Source: an uncultured Leptolyngbya sp.
GTDB lineage: Bacteria > Cyanobacteriota > Cyanobacteriia > Phormidesmidales > Phormidesmidaceae
Length of the DNA stretch: 14,241 bases
Direction of reading: 5' to 3'
Assembly (NCBI GenBank): GCA_937899365.1
Contig: CALBPH010000604.1
Coordinates: 1 to 14,241, forward strand
The notes under the pieces were generated by a model. That model saw only the letters and a list, made by a program, of their open reading frames with translations. It had not been told where the DNA came from and made no database searches. The position numbers were made by a program, and so were the translations under genes. This document shows positions 1 to 6,417 of the stretch, one piece after another. Position 1 is the stretch's first letter; the number at the start of each line of letters is the position of its first letter.

Positions 1-626
1 GCTACGGTTGCCGTGGACGTATGGACACGACCGCTGGTTTCTGTGGCCGGTACCCGCTGCACCCGATGGACACCGGCTTCAAACTTCAGTTTGCTATAGA
101 CCTGGTCGCCTGTAATTTCTAAGATCGCCTCTTTGCAGCCCCCCATGTCAGCGACTGAATGACTAAGAGTCTGCACTCTCCATCCCTGGCCTTCCGAGAA
201 GCGAGAATACATGCGCAACAAATCTCCTGCCCAGATTCCTGCTTCATCGCCGCCTGTGCCAGCACGAATCTCCAACATAATATTCTTATCGTCGTTGGGA
301 TCTTTCGGTAGCAATAATACTTTTAACCGTGCCTCGAGGGTTTGGATGGTTTCTTGAAGTTCCTTAACTTCCATTGCCGCCATTTCCCGCAGTTCTTCAT
401 CCCCAGCGGATTCTTTAAATACTTCCTGCGCCCCTTCGTAATCTGACTGAGCTTTTTTCCACTCGTCGTAAGTGTTGATGGTTTCTTCTAACGAAGCCCG
501 TGCTTTAGCGATTTTCTGAAATTCGTCCGGGTCTTTAGCTACGTCCGGATCGGCAAGGCGGCGAGTGAGTTCGTCAAAAGTTTGGTCAACCGACTTCAGT
601 TTGTCGAGGAGATATTGCTCAGCCAT
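1..626 (-). CDS. prfA: Peptide chain release factor 1 (RF1), 3' part cut by window edge
   Basis: RF1 reads UAA and UAG in the ribosomal A site and triggers peptidyl-tRNA hydrolysis. The ATG is at 626-624 and 208 complete codons are visible. An N-terminal helical region (residues 1 to about 105) is followed by the family segment RAGTGGDEAG at 121-130 and the stop-codon-reading tripeptide PAT at 193-195, inside VPATETSGRVHTST. PAT is typical of RF1; RF2 has SPF. The catalytic GGQ lies beyond the window. The gene is last in the minus-strand ribosomal series but is separated from rpmE by a terminator, so it may have its own promoter. Truncation is due to the window edge, not to a broken gene. Confidence 0.95.
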   Translation of the reverse strand, partial: MAEQYLLDKLKSVDQTFDELTRRLADPDVAKDPDEFQKIAKARASLEETINTYDEWKKAQSDYEGAQEVFKESAGDEELREMAAMEVKELQETIQTLEARLKVLLLPKDPNDDKNIMLEIRAGTGGDEAGIWAGDLLRMYSRFSEGQGWRVQTLSHSVADMGGCKEAILEITGDQVYSKLKFEAGVHRVQRVPATETSGRVHTSTATV

Positions 627-673
627 AGAATTGCAAATAGGTAAGCGGGTTAATGCTACTAGTAGGGGCCATA

Positions 674-710
674 TACAAAAACATCCGAGGGATATAGCAA
701 CCCCTCGGAT
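674..710 (-). terminator. Intrinsic terminator after rpmE
   Basis: On the minus strand a 9-bp stem, ATCCGAGGG with CCCTCGGAT (arms 702-710 and 683-691), closes a loop of about 10 nt. It is followed by TGTTTTTG, a short U-tract. It lies 22 nt past the rpmE stop and 57 nt before the prfA start, so it probably ends or attenuates the ribosomal-protein transcript before prfA. Confidence 0.75.
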
Positions 711-731
711 TCAAGATGACGTGATTAGCAG

Positions 732-971
732 CTAACCTTCGGTGCTTTCGTCGCTCTTTTGGCTATCAGACATACCGTACTTACGTAGGAAGCGCTCCAC
801 ACGACCTTCCGTATCGATAATTTTCTGAGTACCTGTATAGAAAGGATGGTTGCCAGACCACACATCGACGTGTAACTCGGGCTTTGTGGAGCCCACGGTC
901 ATGATTAATTTGCCGTCGCAGTAAACCTTGGCATCGGGATACCACTCGGGATGAATATCAGCTTTTGGCAT
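732..971 (-). CDS. rpmE: 50S ribosomal protein bL31 (79 aa), zinc-free type
   Basis: bL31 bridges the large-subunit central protuberance and the 30S head. I chose the ATG at 971-969, giving MPKADIHPEWYPDAK, because family members start there; the frame stays open to 1016, but the extra residues do not look like L31. The core HVDVWSGNHPFYTGTQ is diagnostic. Of the four zinc-binding cysteines of C+ L31 proteins only C18 remains; W38 and N41 stand where the distal CxxC pair would be, so it is a C-minus type that should not bind structural zinc. A weak GGAAC ribosome site precedes the ATG. It lies 48 nt after rpsI and ends in TAG. Confidence 0.95.
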   Translation of the reverse strand: MPKADIHPEWYPDAKVYCDGKLIMTVGSTKPELHVDVWSGNHPFYTGTQKIIDTEGRVERFLRKYGMSDSQKSDESTEG

Positions 972-1019
972 TGTTCTGTTCCGGGTAGTGAAATGGTTAA
1001 AAACTAAATAACCCAAACA

Positions 1020-1430
1020 TTAACGTTTGGAGAACTGGGAGGCTTTACGCGCTTTCTTCAAACCGTACTTCTTCCGTTCCTTACAGCGAGGGTCACGGGT
1101 TAGGTAGCCTTCAATCTTTAAAGGACCACGGTTAGCGGGGTCTAGCTCACAGAGCGCACGGGCCACACCGAGTTTAATGGCATCGGCTTGACCGGTCAGT
1201 CCACCACCACGAACATTGACTAAAATATCGTAGTCAGATTCTAAACCAAGGGTTTCAAGCGGAGCCTTGGTAGCCGACATGTAAGCGGCATTATTTTGGA
1301 GATGGGTTTCGCCAGGTTTTCCGTTAACGACAAGTTTGCCATCCCCAGGTACTAAACGTACACGGGCAACAGATGCCTTGCGACGACCGGTACCCCAATA
1401 AACAACGCGATCAGATTGTCCTTCCGACAT
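1020..1430 (-). CDS. rpsI: 30S ribosomal protein uS9 (136 aa)
   Basis: uS9 is a 30S head protein whose C-terminal tail reaches the P-site tRNA anticodon stem-loop. The protein is complete: YWGTGRRKASVARVRL near the N-terminus, the VRGGGLTGQADAI segment in the middle, and the basic tail KYGLKKARKASQFSKR ending in the conserved SKR. The start is ATG with GGAGAG 9 nt upstream. It follows rplM by 41 nt, the usual rplM-rpsI pairing (the two-gene operon known in E. coli), and ends in TAA. Nothing is missing. Confidence 0.97.
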   Translation of the reverse strand: MSEGQSDRVVYWGTGRRKASVARVRLVPGDGKLVVNGKPGETHLQNNAAYMSATKAPLETLGLESDYDILVNVRGGGLTGQADAIKLGVARALCELDPANRGPLKIEGYLTRDPRCKERKKYGLKKARKASQFSKR

Positions 1431-1471
1431 GTGAGTATGCTCTCCTACTAAATGCGACTAAATAGAATGAC

Positions 1472-1903
1472 TTAGAGATTGATGGCTTCAGGTTTCTGAG
1501 CGTCGTGGGGATGCTCAGGACCAGCATAAACTTTCAAATTCGTAAACAGTTTGCGTCCAAGCGCATTCTTAGGCAGCATTCCCTTGACAGCTTTTTCCAC
1601 AATGCGCTCGGGAATGCGATTCTGTAGCTGGTCGAATGTCTCAACTTTCATTCCACCGGGGCGACCAGAGTGGCGACGATAAAGCTTTTGCTCACGCTTC
1701 CTTCCAGTGACAGCCACCTTCTCGGCATTGATTACAACGACAAAGTCACCCGTGTCCATATTGGGCGTGAACGTGGGCTTATTTTTGCCCCGTAGAATAC
1801 TGGCAATCTCTGTGGCAAGGCGGCCAAGCCGCTTATCCGCAGCATCGACGACATACCACTTCTTGTCGATCTCTTGAATGGGAGGGATGTAGGTCTTAGA
1901 CAT
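1472..1903 (-). CDS. rplM: 50S ribosomal protein uL13 (143 aa)
   Basis: uL13 is an early large-subunit assembly protein. It shows the family features in order: KKWYVVDAADKRLGRLATEIA (16-36), GDFVVVINAEKVAVTGRK (about 52-69), the YRRHSGRPGG turn, and VKGMLPKNALGRKLFTNLKVYAG near the C-terminus. Start is ATG at 1903-1901; no strong Shine-Dalgarno sequence is visible. The 89-nt gap to truA holds a small dyad. Ends in TAA. Length is close to the E. coli protein (142 aa). Confidence 0.97.
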   Translation of the reverse strand: MSKTYIPPIQEIDKKWYVVDAADKRLGRLATEIASILRGKNKPTFTPNMDTGDFVVVINAEKVAVTGRKREQKLYRRHSGRPGGMKVETFDQLQNRIPERIVEKAVKGMLPKNALGRKLFTNLKVYAGPEHPHDAQKPEAINL

Positions 1904-1950
1904 GCTTAGGCTCTGATATTAACGAACTGTAGGGGGAGGCCGCCATTTTT

Positions 1951-1975
1951 GAGAGAGTAGCGGGCTTTATCTCTC
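1951..1975 (-). other. Small hairpin in the truA-rplM gap
   Basis: On the minus strand GAGAGA (1975-1970) pairs with TCTCTC (1956-1951) around a 13-nt loop, about 48 nt before the rplM ATG. There is no U-tract after it, so it is not a terminator. It could be a leader structure for rplM, whose product represses its own operon in E. coli, but six base pairs are weak evidence. Confidence 0.3.
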
Positions 1976-1992
1976 CGATTGCAGATAACAAT

Positions 1993-2871
1993 CTAAACAG
2001 CCAAATTCTTTGCGGTGGAGTGCAGCGTCAGTCGTGGCTGGGTGTCAAACCACGCATCCGGTGCAAAAGGAAAGTGTTGATAACCTACCCGCAACAGGCA
2101 AAGTCCTTGGGGGGGCGCGGCGTGCTTTACCAAGTCACGTCTCCCCGACTGCCAAAGTTCGGTAAAAGCAGCAGGGGTTAGGCGGCCTCGCCCTACCCTG
2201 ACCAGCAAGCCCATCACCAGGCGCACCATGCCATAGAGAAAACCAGCAGCCTGCAGCTCAACCTGAACAAACGGTCCTCGACGGAGGCACTCAGCCGCTT
2301 GCAACTCAACCCACGAATGGGCACGACTAGACCCCGCGCGATGAAACGCAGTTAGCTCATGATAACCCACCATGGGGGTTAATGCCGACTGCATTAGCTG
2401 ATCGTCCAACGGTTCATGGTAAACGTGCCAAGTGTAGGGACGAACAAAGAGATTTGGACAGGTATCGGTATAAATGGTGTATCGATACCGCCGCCATTGG
2501 GCGGAGTATTGGGCATGCCAATCGTCGGGAACATGGGCTGAGGCACGAATAACGATATCCTGACTCAATCGATGATTGAGAATAGCCGCCCACCGATAAG
2601 CGGGGATGACTTTCGGAACATCAAAGTGTGCTACCTGAGCGGCTGCGTGCACGCCTGTATCGGTTCGTCCTGCTCCGTGGATCGTGACTTTTGACCCCAA
2701 CACGGACGATATCGCATCCTCAATCTCTGCCTGTACCGTTCGCTCCTCTGGCTGACGTTGCCAACCACGAAAGTGGGTGCCTTGATATTGAATAACGATA
2801 GCAACCCTATGGGTCCCTTTTTCGTTTTCAGGCACAGCCTCTAACTGTTTAGCAAGGGTACGATTGGCCAT
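1993..2871 (-). CDS. truA: tRNA pseudouridine(38-40) synthase TruA (292 aa)
   Basis: TruA isomerises uridines 38, 39 and 40 in the tRNA anticodon stem. The signature GAGRTDTGVHA contains the catalytic aspartate at residue 71. Upstream is QYQGTHFRGWQRQP (29-41), the usual N-terminal RNA-binding segment; the C-terminal half has AGFLYGMVRLVMGLLVRVGRG. About 20 residues precede the first conserved strand, so the true start could be slightly downstream, but the ATG at 2871 sits 11 nt after rplQ and fits the operon. Its place between rplQ and rplM is common in cyanobacteria. Ends in TAG. Confidence 0.95.
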   Translation of the reverse strand: MANRTLAKQLEAVPENEKGTHRVAIVIQYQGTHFRGWQRQPEERTVQAEIEDAISSVLGSKVTIHGAGRTDTGVHAAAQVAHFDVPKVIPAYRWAAILNHRLSQDIVIRASAHVPDDWHAQYSAQWRRYRYTIYTDTCPNLFVRPYTWHVYHEPLDDQLMQSALTPMVGYHELTAFHRAGSSRAHSWVELQAAECLRRGPFVQVELQAAGFLYGMVRLVMGLLVRVGRGRLTPAAFTELWQSGRRDLVKHAAPPQGLCLLRVGYQHFPFAPDAWFDTQPRLTLHSTAKNLAV

Positions 2872-2882
2872 TGAGAGTAAGG

Positions 2883-3233
2883 CTAGGTGAGCTCAATAAT
2901 CGCCATAACAGAATTGTCACCACGGCGACTGACTGTACGTACAATGCGAGTATATCCGCCCTGACGCTCTGCATAGCGAGTGGGAGCCTGCTCAAAGAGA
3001 GCATGGACAAGATCTTTGTCGTACATGTAACCCATAGCTCGTCGTCGAGCGGCAAGGGTACCTTCTTTGGCCAAGGTAATCATCCGCTCAGCTTCAGACC
3101 GGACAGCTTTGGCACGGGTCAGGGTTGTTTTAATTCGACCATGACGAATGAGCTCGGTTGTCAGCGCTCGTAGCAAAGCACGACGCTGATCAGCAGGTTT
3201 GCCCAGGTGGGGCGTACGGCAACGGTGGCGCAT
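2883..3233 (-). CDS. rplQ: 50S ribosomal protein bL17 (116 aa)
   Basis: bL17 is a large-subunit protein on the solvent side near the tunnel exit. The N-terminus MRHRCRTPHLGKPADQRRAL and the segment LIRHGRIKTTLTRAKAVR are typical, as is the end GGYTRIVRTVSRRGDNSVMAIIEL. The start ATG is preceded by GGAGATCC, a good ribosome site. It is separated from rpoA by 97 nt that contain a strong intrinsic terminator, so its expression may be set by partial readthrough. Ends in TAG. Confidence 0.97.
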   Translation of the reverse strand: MRHRCRTPHLGKPADQRRALLRALTTELIRHGRIKTTLTRAKAVRSEAERMITLAKEGTLAARRRAMGYMYDKDLVHALFEQAPTRYAERQGGYTRIVRTVSRRGDNSVMAIIELT

Positions 3234-3265
3234 GGGATCTCCTCAGTGTTAGCGCTGTAGACAAG

Positions 3266-3290
3266 AAAAAACCGAAGCCTGGGGCTTCGG
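3266..3290 (-). terminator. Intrinsic terminator or attenuator between rpoA and rplQ
   Basis: On the minus strand a perfect 8-bp GC-rich stem CCGAAGCC/GGCTTCGG with a CCA loop (3290-3272) runs directly into TTTTTT (3271-3266). This is a textbook rho-independent terminator. It lies 40 nt past the rpoA stop and 33 nt before the rplQ start, inside what is normally one operon. A second hairpin is just upstream in the transcript. Confidence 0.85.
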
Positions 3291-3295
3291 AAGGT

Positions 3296-3317
3296 GGCCT
3301 GAATATAATTCAAGGCC
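3296..3317 (-). other. Second hairpin between rpoA and rplQ
   Basis: Minus-strand GGCC-T-TGAAT pairs with ATTCA-GGCC around a 3-nt loop, with one bulged base: 9 pairs in total. It starts 14 nt after the rpoA stop and directly precedes the terminator stem. It may protect the rpoA 3' end or serve as a pause or processing site. Confidence 0.5.
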
Positions 3318-3330
3318 GAGAACCAGAGTC

Positions 3331-4278
3331 CTAAGACGACTTGGCTGGCTTCTCCATCGGCAACATGATGCCAAGGCGATAGTGCAACGCTTCAACGACT
3401 TCTTCCGCTGATTTCTGGCCAAAGTTTTTGATCTCTAGGAGATCTTCTTGGCTGTAGTCCAGCAAATCAGAGACCGAGTTGATTTGCGCTCGCTTCAGAC
3501 AGTTGTAAGCCCTGACAGACAGTTGTAATTCCTCAATCGGAATTTGATAGGTTGTATCCTCTTCCTTAACATCCTCATCCCGCTTGGGCTCAAGGGTGAC
3601 ATCCTTCAGTGGATTAAATAAATCTACTAAGATGTCTGCTGCCTGGCTCATGGCTTGCTGAGGCGTTAGGCTCCCGTTGGTGTTGACCTCCATAATCAGG
3701 CGGTCCTTGGGTTGATCCGCCCCGACAATAGTCTCTTCAACAGAGTAATTAACCTTGCGAACGGGCATAAAGATGGCATCAATCTGCATAAAGTCTAATG
3801 CAGTTGCTTCATCCCTATTGTTGCTAACAGCTCGGTAACCACGGCCGTTCTCTACTCGAAATTCCATTTCGAGTGTATGCCCTTGAGCCACTGACGCCAC
3901 ATAGTGGTCTGGATTAATCAGCTCAACTTCAGCAGGTAGCTCAAAGTGAGCGGCAGTCACTGTTGCTGGTACCTGTACGGCCAAACGCCCAATTTGCGGC
4001 TGGTTAGTATAGGTTTTTAGAACAACCTCTTTGAGATTGAGAATGATGTCTAGAACATCTTCACGAACTCCCGGAATAGTCGCAAATTCGTGATTTGCTC
4101 CTGCCATGCGAACGGCAGTAATTGCGGCGCCCTCTAGGTTTGAGAGCAGCACCCGTCTAAGAGCATTGCCTACCGTAATACCCTGACTGCGCTCAAGGGG
4201 TTCGATGACAAACCGACTAAACTGACTCTGGTCATCATCGACAATCGACTCTACGCATTCAACTTGAAACTGTCCCAC
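3331..4278 (-). CDS. rpoA: RNA polymerase alpha subunit (315 aa)
   Basis: Alpha dimerises to start RNA polymerase assembly and contacts promoters and activators. The N-terminal domain (about 1-230) carries FVIEPLERSQGITVGNALRR (23-42) and LEGAAITAVRMAG. An acidic linker, KRDEDVKEEDTT (232-243), leads to the C-terminal domain (about 250-305), with LSVRAYNCLKRAQI; R256 matches E. coli R265, which binds UP-element DNA. Start is GTG at 4278-4276, with GGGAGG 8 nt upstream; cyanobacterial homologues begin at the same point (M-x-QFQ-E). It follows rpsK by 62 nt. Ends in TAG. Complete and ordinary. Confidence 0.98.
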   Translation of the reverse strand: MGQFQVECVESIVDDDQSQFSRFVIEPLERSQGITVGNALRRVLLSNLEGAAITAVRMAGANHEFATIPGVREDVLDIILNLKEVVLKTYTNQPQIGRLAVQVPATVTAAHFELPAEVELINPDHYVASVAQGHTLEMEFRVENGRGYRAVSNNRDEATALDFMQIDAIFMPVRKVNYSVEETIVGADQPKDRLIMEVNTNGSLTPQQAMSQAADILVDLFNPLKDVTLEPKRDEDVKEEDTTYQIPIEELQLSVRAYNCLKRAQINSVSDLLDYSQEDLLEIKNFGQKSAEEVVEALHYRLGIMLPMEKPAKSS

Positions 4279-4340
4279 TGCGGTGGCCTCCCTTAGATAG
4301 CTATGACTGCTGGCTGATTATTAGCTGATAGATATCAAAT

Positions 4341-4733
4341 TTAAACACGGCGACGCTTGGGGGGGCGGCAGCCGTTGTGAGGAATAGGGGTTACGTCTCG
4401 AATCAGGGTGATTTCTAGCCCAGCCCCTTGTAGAGCACGAATGGCAGTTTCTCGACCAGCACCTGGACCGCTGACCATTACTTCAACCTGACGCATACCT
4501 TGGTCCATAGCCCGACGTGCTGCACTGTCAGCGGCAGTCTGCGCTGCAAAGGGAGTGCCTTTTTTGGCACCTTTAAAGCCACTGGACCCAGCTGATGCCC
4601 ATGAAATAGCATCACCTTTCGTGTCTGTAATGGTCACGATGGTGTTGTTGAATGTCGATTGGATGTGAACAACACCGTTGGGGACATTCTTACGTGATTT
4701 GCGTCCACCCGCGCGCTTGACGCCTTTTGCCAT
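4341..4733 (-). CDS. rpsK: 30S ribosomal protein uS11 (130 aa)
   Basis: uS11 sits on the 30S platform near the E site. Diagnostic stretches are GVVHIQSTFNNTIVTITD (20-37), SAGSSGFKGAKKGTPFAAQ and the C-terminus DVTPIPHNGCRPPKRRRV. Start is ATG with GGAAG 9 nt upstream. The preceding gap to rpsM is 168 nt, rather long for this pair, and holds a possible internal promoter. Ends in TAA. Confidence 0.97.
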   Translation of the reverse strand: MAKGVKRAGGRKSRKNVPNGVVHIQSTFNNTIVTITDTKGDAISWASAGSSGFKGAKKGTPFAAQTAADSAARRAMDQGMRQVEVMVSGPGAGRETAIRALQGAGLEITLIRDVTPIPHNGCRPPKRRRV

Positions 4734-4790
4734 AATTCGTGTCTTCCGAAAACGTTAACTCTTCAAAACTTTTCTAGCTATCGACCAGCA

Positions 4791-4819
4791 ACCTATCTAA
4801 TGACATGTTGCCTTGTCAA
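4791..4819 (-). promoter_or_regulatory. Possible internal promoter upstream of rpsK
   Basis: The minus strand has a perfect -35 hexamer TTGACA (4819-4814), then 17 nt, then ATAGGT (4796-4791), a poor -10. The same stretch holds a short dyad, TGACA-8 nt-TGTCA. Only the -35 is convincing. It lies about 60 nt before the rpsK start. Confidence 0.25.
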
Positions 4820-4901
4820 AATGCCCTTTCTGTTGTATCACGCATGTCCCCATTAGCAACCCGATTAAAGATCACCTCCAGATTGGCGTCATAGTTGGGC
4901 T

Positions 4902-5282
4902 CTACTTCTTACCAGGCTTTTTCTTGCCAGCAATGGCTAATCGCTTACCGCGACGTGTGCGCGCGTTGGTGCGTGTGCGCTGGCCCCGTACCGGCAAACC
5001 CATGCGATGGCGACGACCTCGATAGCAGCCAATGTCCATTAGCCGCTTGATGTTCATGCTTTCCCAACGCCTCAGATCTCCCTCGATCTGATAGTCGTTC
5101 TCAACGACTTCCCGAAGTTTGGCCACATCGCTATCGACCAAGTCCTTGACGCGAATGTCAGCATTGACCCCAGTCTTTGCCAAGATTTGTTTTGAACGGC
5201 TTGGACCAATGCCGTAGATATAAGTTAATCCAATCTCAATGCGCTTATCCCTGGGTAGGTCAACGCCTGCAATACGTGCCAC
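4902..5282 (-). CDS. rpsM: 30S ribosomal protein uS13 (126 aa)
   Basis: uS13 is a 30S head protein that contacts P-site tRNA and forms bridges to the large subunit. It shows MARIAGVDLPRDKRIEIGLTYIYGIG (helix-turn region), then DLRRWESMNIKRLMDIGCYRGRRHR and the basic tail LPVRGQRTRTNARTRRG. Start is GTG at 5282-5280 with GGGAG about 8 nt upstream. It lies 105 nt after rpmJ, the normal gene order. Ends in TAG. Confidence 0.97.
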   Translation of the reverse strand: MARIAGVDLPRDKRIEIGLTYIYGIGPSRSKQILAKTGVNADIRVKDLVDSDVAKLREVVENDYQIEGDLRRWESMNIKRLMDIGCYRGRRHRMGLPVRGQRTRTNARTRRGKRLAIAGKKKPGKK

Positions 5283-5387
5283 CGTGCTTTCTCCCTAATT
5301 TGCTGTCGTGCGGTTGTGCCATTACTGACCGTTCAGTGGAAAACCGCTAAATTGAATATGAAAAAATCGTTAAACCTGCTACAGCGA

Positions 5388-5501
5388 CTAACCCTGACGT
5401 TGCTTATGCTTAGGGTTACTACAGATCACCATAACCCGACCGCGTCGACGGATCACCCGACACTTGTCGCACATTTTTTTGACGGATGCCCGTACTTTCA
5501 T
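5388..5501 (-). CDS. rpmJ: 50S ribosomal protein bL36 (37 aa)
   Basis: Translation from the ATG at 5501-5499 gives 37 residues, starting MKVRASVKKMCDKCRVIRRR and ending NPKHKQRQG, then TAG. This is a full-length bL36. Its zinc-ribbon ligands are C11, C14, C27 and H32. It is first in the minus-strand series, before rpsM. The usual upstream genes infA, adk and secY are absent here. No Shine-Dalgarno sequence is visible before the ATG; the leader is AT-rich. Confidence 0.97.
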   Translation of the reverse strand: MKVRASVKKMCDKCRVIRRRGRVMVICSNPKHKQRQG

Positions 5502-5538
5502 GCTGAAAAATTTAATAAAACTTGCCTACAGAAGTGTA

Positions 5539-5568
5539 ATCCTAGCAAACAGCTTAACAAGCAGTCAA
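5539..5568 (-). promoter_or_regulatory. Candidate promoter for the rpmJ-rpsM-rpsK-rpoA operon
   Basis: Minus strand: TTGACT (5568-5563), an 18-nt spacer, then TAGGAT (5544-5539). Transcription would start near 5532, leaving a leader of about 30 nt before rpmJ. It is the best sigma70-like match in the gap and a promoter is needed here, because no ribosomal gene lies directly upstream. Confidence 0.4.
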
Positions 5569-5800
5569 TTAATTTTTGTTGCGAATCATTGATGTGTACT
5601 TACTGAGCTTCCTGCATGTCGATGCCTGTTTGAGGCTCTGTCGTATTCCCCTGGGTACAGTGCCGTATCTGTTGGGTTAGTTAGGACAGCGGATGTATCT
5701 GAGAATCTTAGCTCGCAGTGAACCTGATTAGCAGTCTACGAGTGCATCTGTCAATTGCTATATGTGACACACGATTAGATTGATTGGTCTCATTGTTGAT

Positions 5801-5845
5801 AAATAAAAAGCCCTGCCACTTAACTCATGGCGGGGCTTTTTATTT
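5801..5845. terminator. Bidirectional intrinsic terminator after psb27
   Basis: An 18-bp stem, AAATAAAAAGCCCTGCCA (5801-5818) with TGGCGGGGCTTTTTATTT (5828-5845), has one wobble pair and a 9-nt loop. Both strands give a GC-rich core followed by CTTTTTATTT, so it can stop transcription either way. It ends the psb27 transcript on the minus strand, 34 nt past its stop codon. Confidence 0.9.
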
Positions 5846-5878
5846 ATGAATTATTGAGCGTTGATTAGGCGTTGCCCC

Positions 5879-6289
5879 CTATGCTGCTTCTCGTCGAAGG
5901 GCCATCTCAACCTGCTTAAACTCTTGCTCGAGGCGAGTTTTAAGCTTTGCTGGGATAGGGCGATTTGGATAGGAGCTGTAGTGCCCCGCTAAAGCATTGA
6001 GAGCCGTTTGCATGGTTGCAAAAGAGCTGAGGCTTGACGCGCCTGCGGTCCGTCGATAGCGAGCTGAAAAAGCGTTAATCTGCTGTCTTGCCTGGGTCCG
6101 AACCTCAGGTAAATTTGGGGCGTCTGCAGGAAGTTCGATGGCAGTTCTAAGGGTTTCTACCACCGCTATTGTGTCTTGGCGATAGTTGCCACTTAGGCCA
6201 TCGGCTCCCATGCCCTCACCACCGCAGCCGGTGAGACCCAGGACTGCCACTAGAGCAAATGCAAACAAGCGAGACAAAATGCGTTTCAT
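5879..6289 (-). CDS. psb27: Photosystem II assembly lipoprotein Psb27 (136 aa)
   Basis: Psb27 is a lumenal lipoprotein that binds unfinished photosystem II at CP43 and keeps the oxygen-evolving cluster from assembling too early. I chose the ATG at 6289-6287, with GGGAA about 9 nt upstream; an in-frame TTG at 6304 is possible but less likely. Residues 1-21 form a lipoprotein signal with a basic start (MKR), a hydrophobic core (LFAFALVAVLGL) and lipobox LTGC, with the lipidated cysteine at 22. The mature four-helix domain has GNYRQDTIAVVETLRTAIELP, AFSARYRR, SFATMQTALNALAGHYSSYPNRPIP and KLKTRLEQEF, typical of the family. It is last in the ndhN-ldpA-ycf45-psb27 series, before a strong terminator. 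Confidence 0.93.
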   Translation of the reverse strand: MKRILSRLFAFALVAVLGLTGCGGEGMGADGLSGNYRQDTIAVVETLRTAIELPADAPNLPEVRTQARQQINAFSARYRRTAGASSLSSFATMQTALNALAGHYSSYPNRPIPAKLKTRLEQEFKQVEMALRREAA

Positions 6290-6417
6290 AAACTTAGTTC
6301 CCAATTAAGATGGCTCCACTTTGGTGTGCCTGGCCACTGGGCCTGTAGTGCTCATCTTATCGGAATGGGGTACGGAGGAGAAATCTTGGGGAGAATAGCT
6401 GGCTATCAACGCTTTTA

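Larger units (their letters stand above)
5502..5878. other. Gene-free gap between rpmJ and psb27
   Basis: These 377 bases hold the candidate rpmJ promoter at the low end and a bidirectional terminator at the high end. I found no infA, adk, tRNA or remnant of either gene on the minus strand in between. GTATCTG occurs twice, about 30 nt apart, without clear meaning. Confidence 0.6.

Noticed and set aside
1..626. prfA as a truncated pseudogene
   Set aside because: The reading frame runs intact off the window edge.
972..1016. Longer rpmE from 1016
   Set aside because: The extra 15 residues are not L31-like; MPKADIHP is the standard start.
2871..3173. Plus-strand frame opposite rplQ
   Set aside because: Antisense shadow of a well-conserved ribosomal gene.
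5316..5606. Plus-strand open frame over rpmJ
   Set aside because: It is antisense to rpmJ, has no ribosome site and no recognisable protein features.
5502..5800. infA or its remnant upstream of rpmJ
   Set aside because: No minus-strand segment resembles the well-conserved IF1 sequence.
6290..6304. TTG start for psb27 at 6304
   Set aside because: The ATG at 6289 has a ribosome site and a better lipoprotein signal start (MKR).
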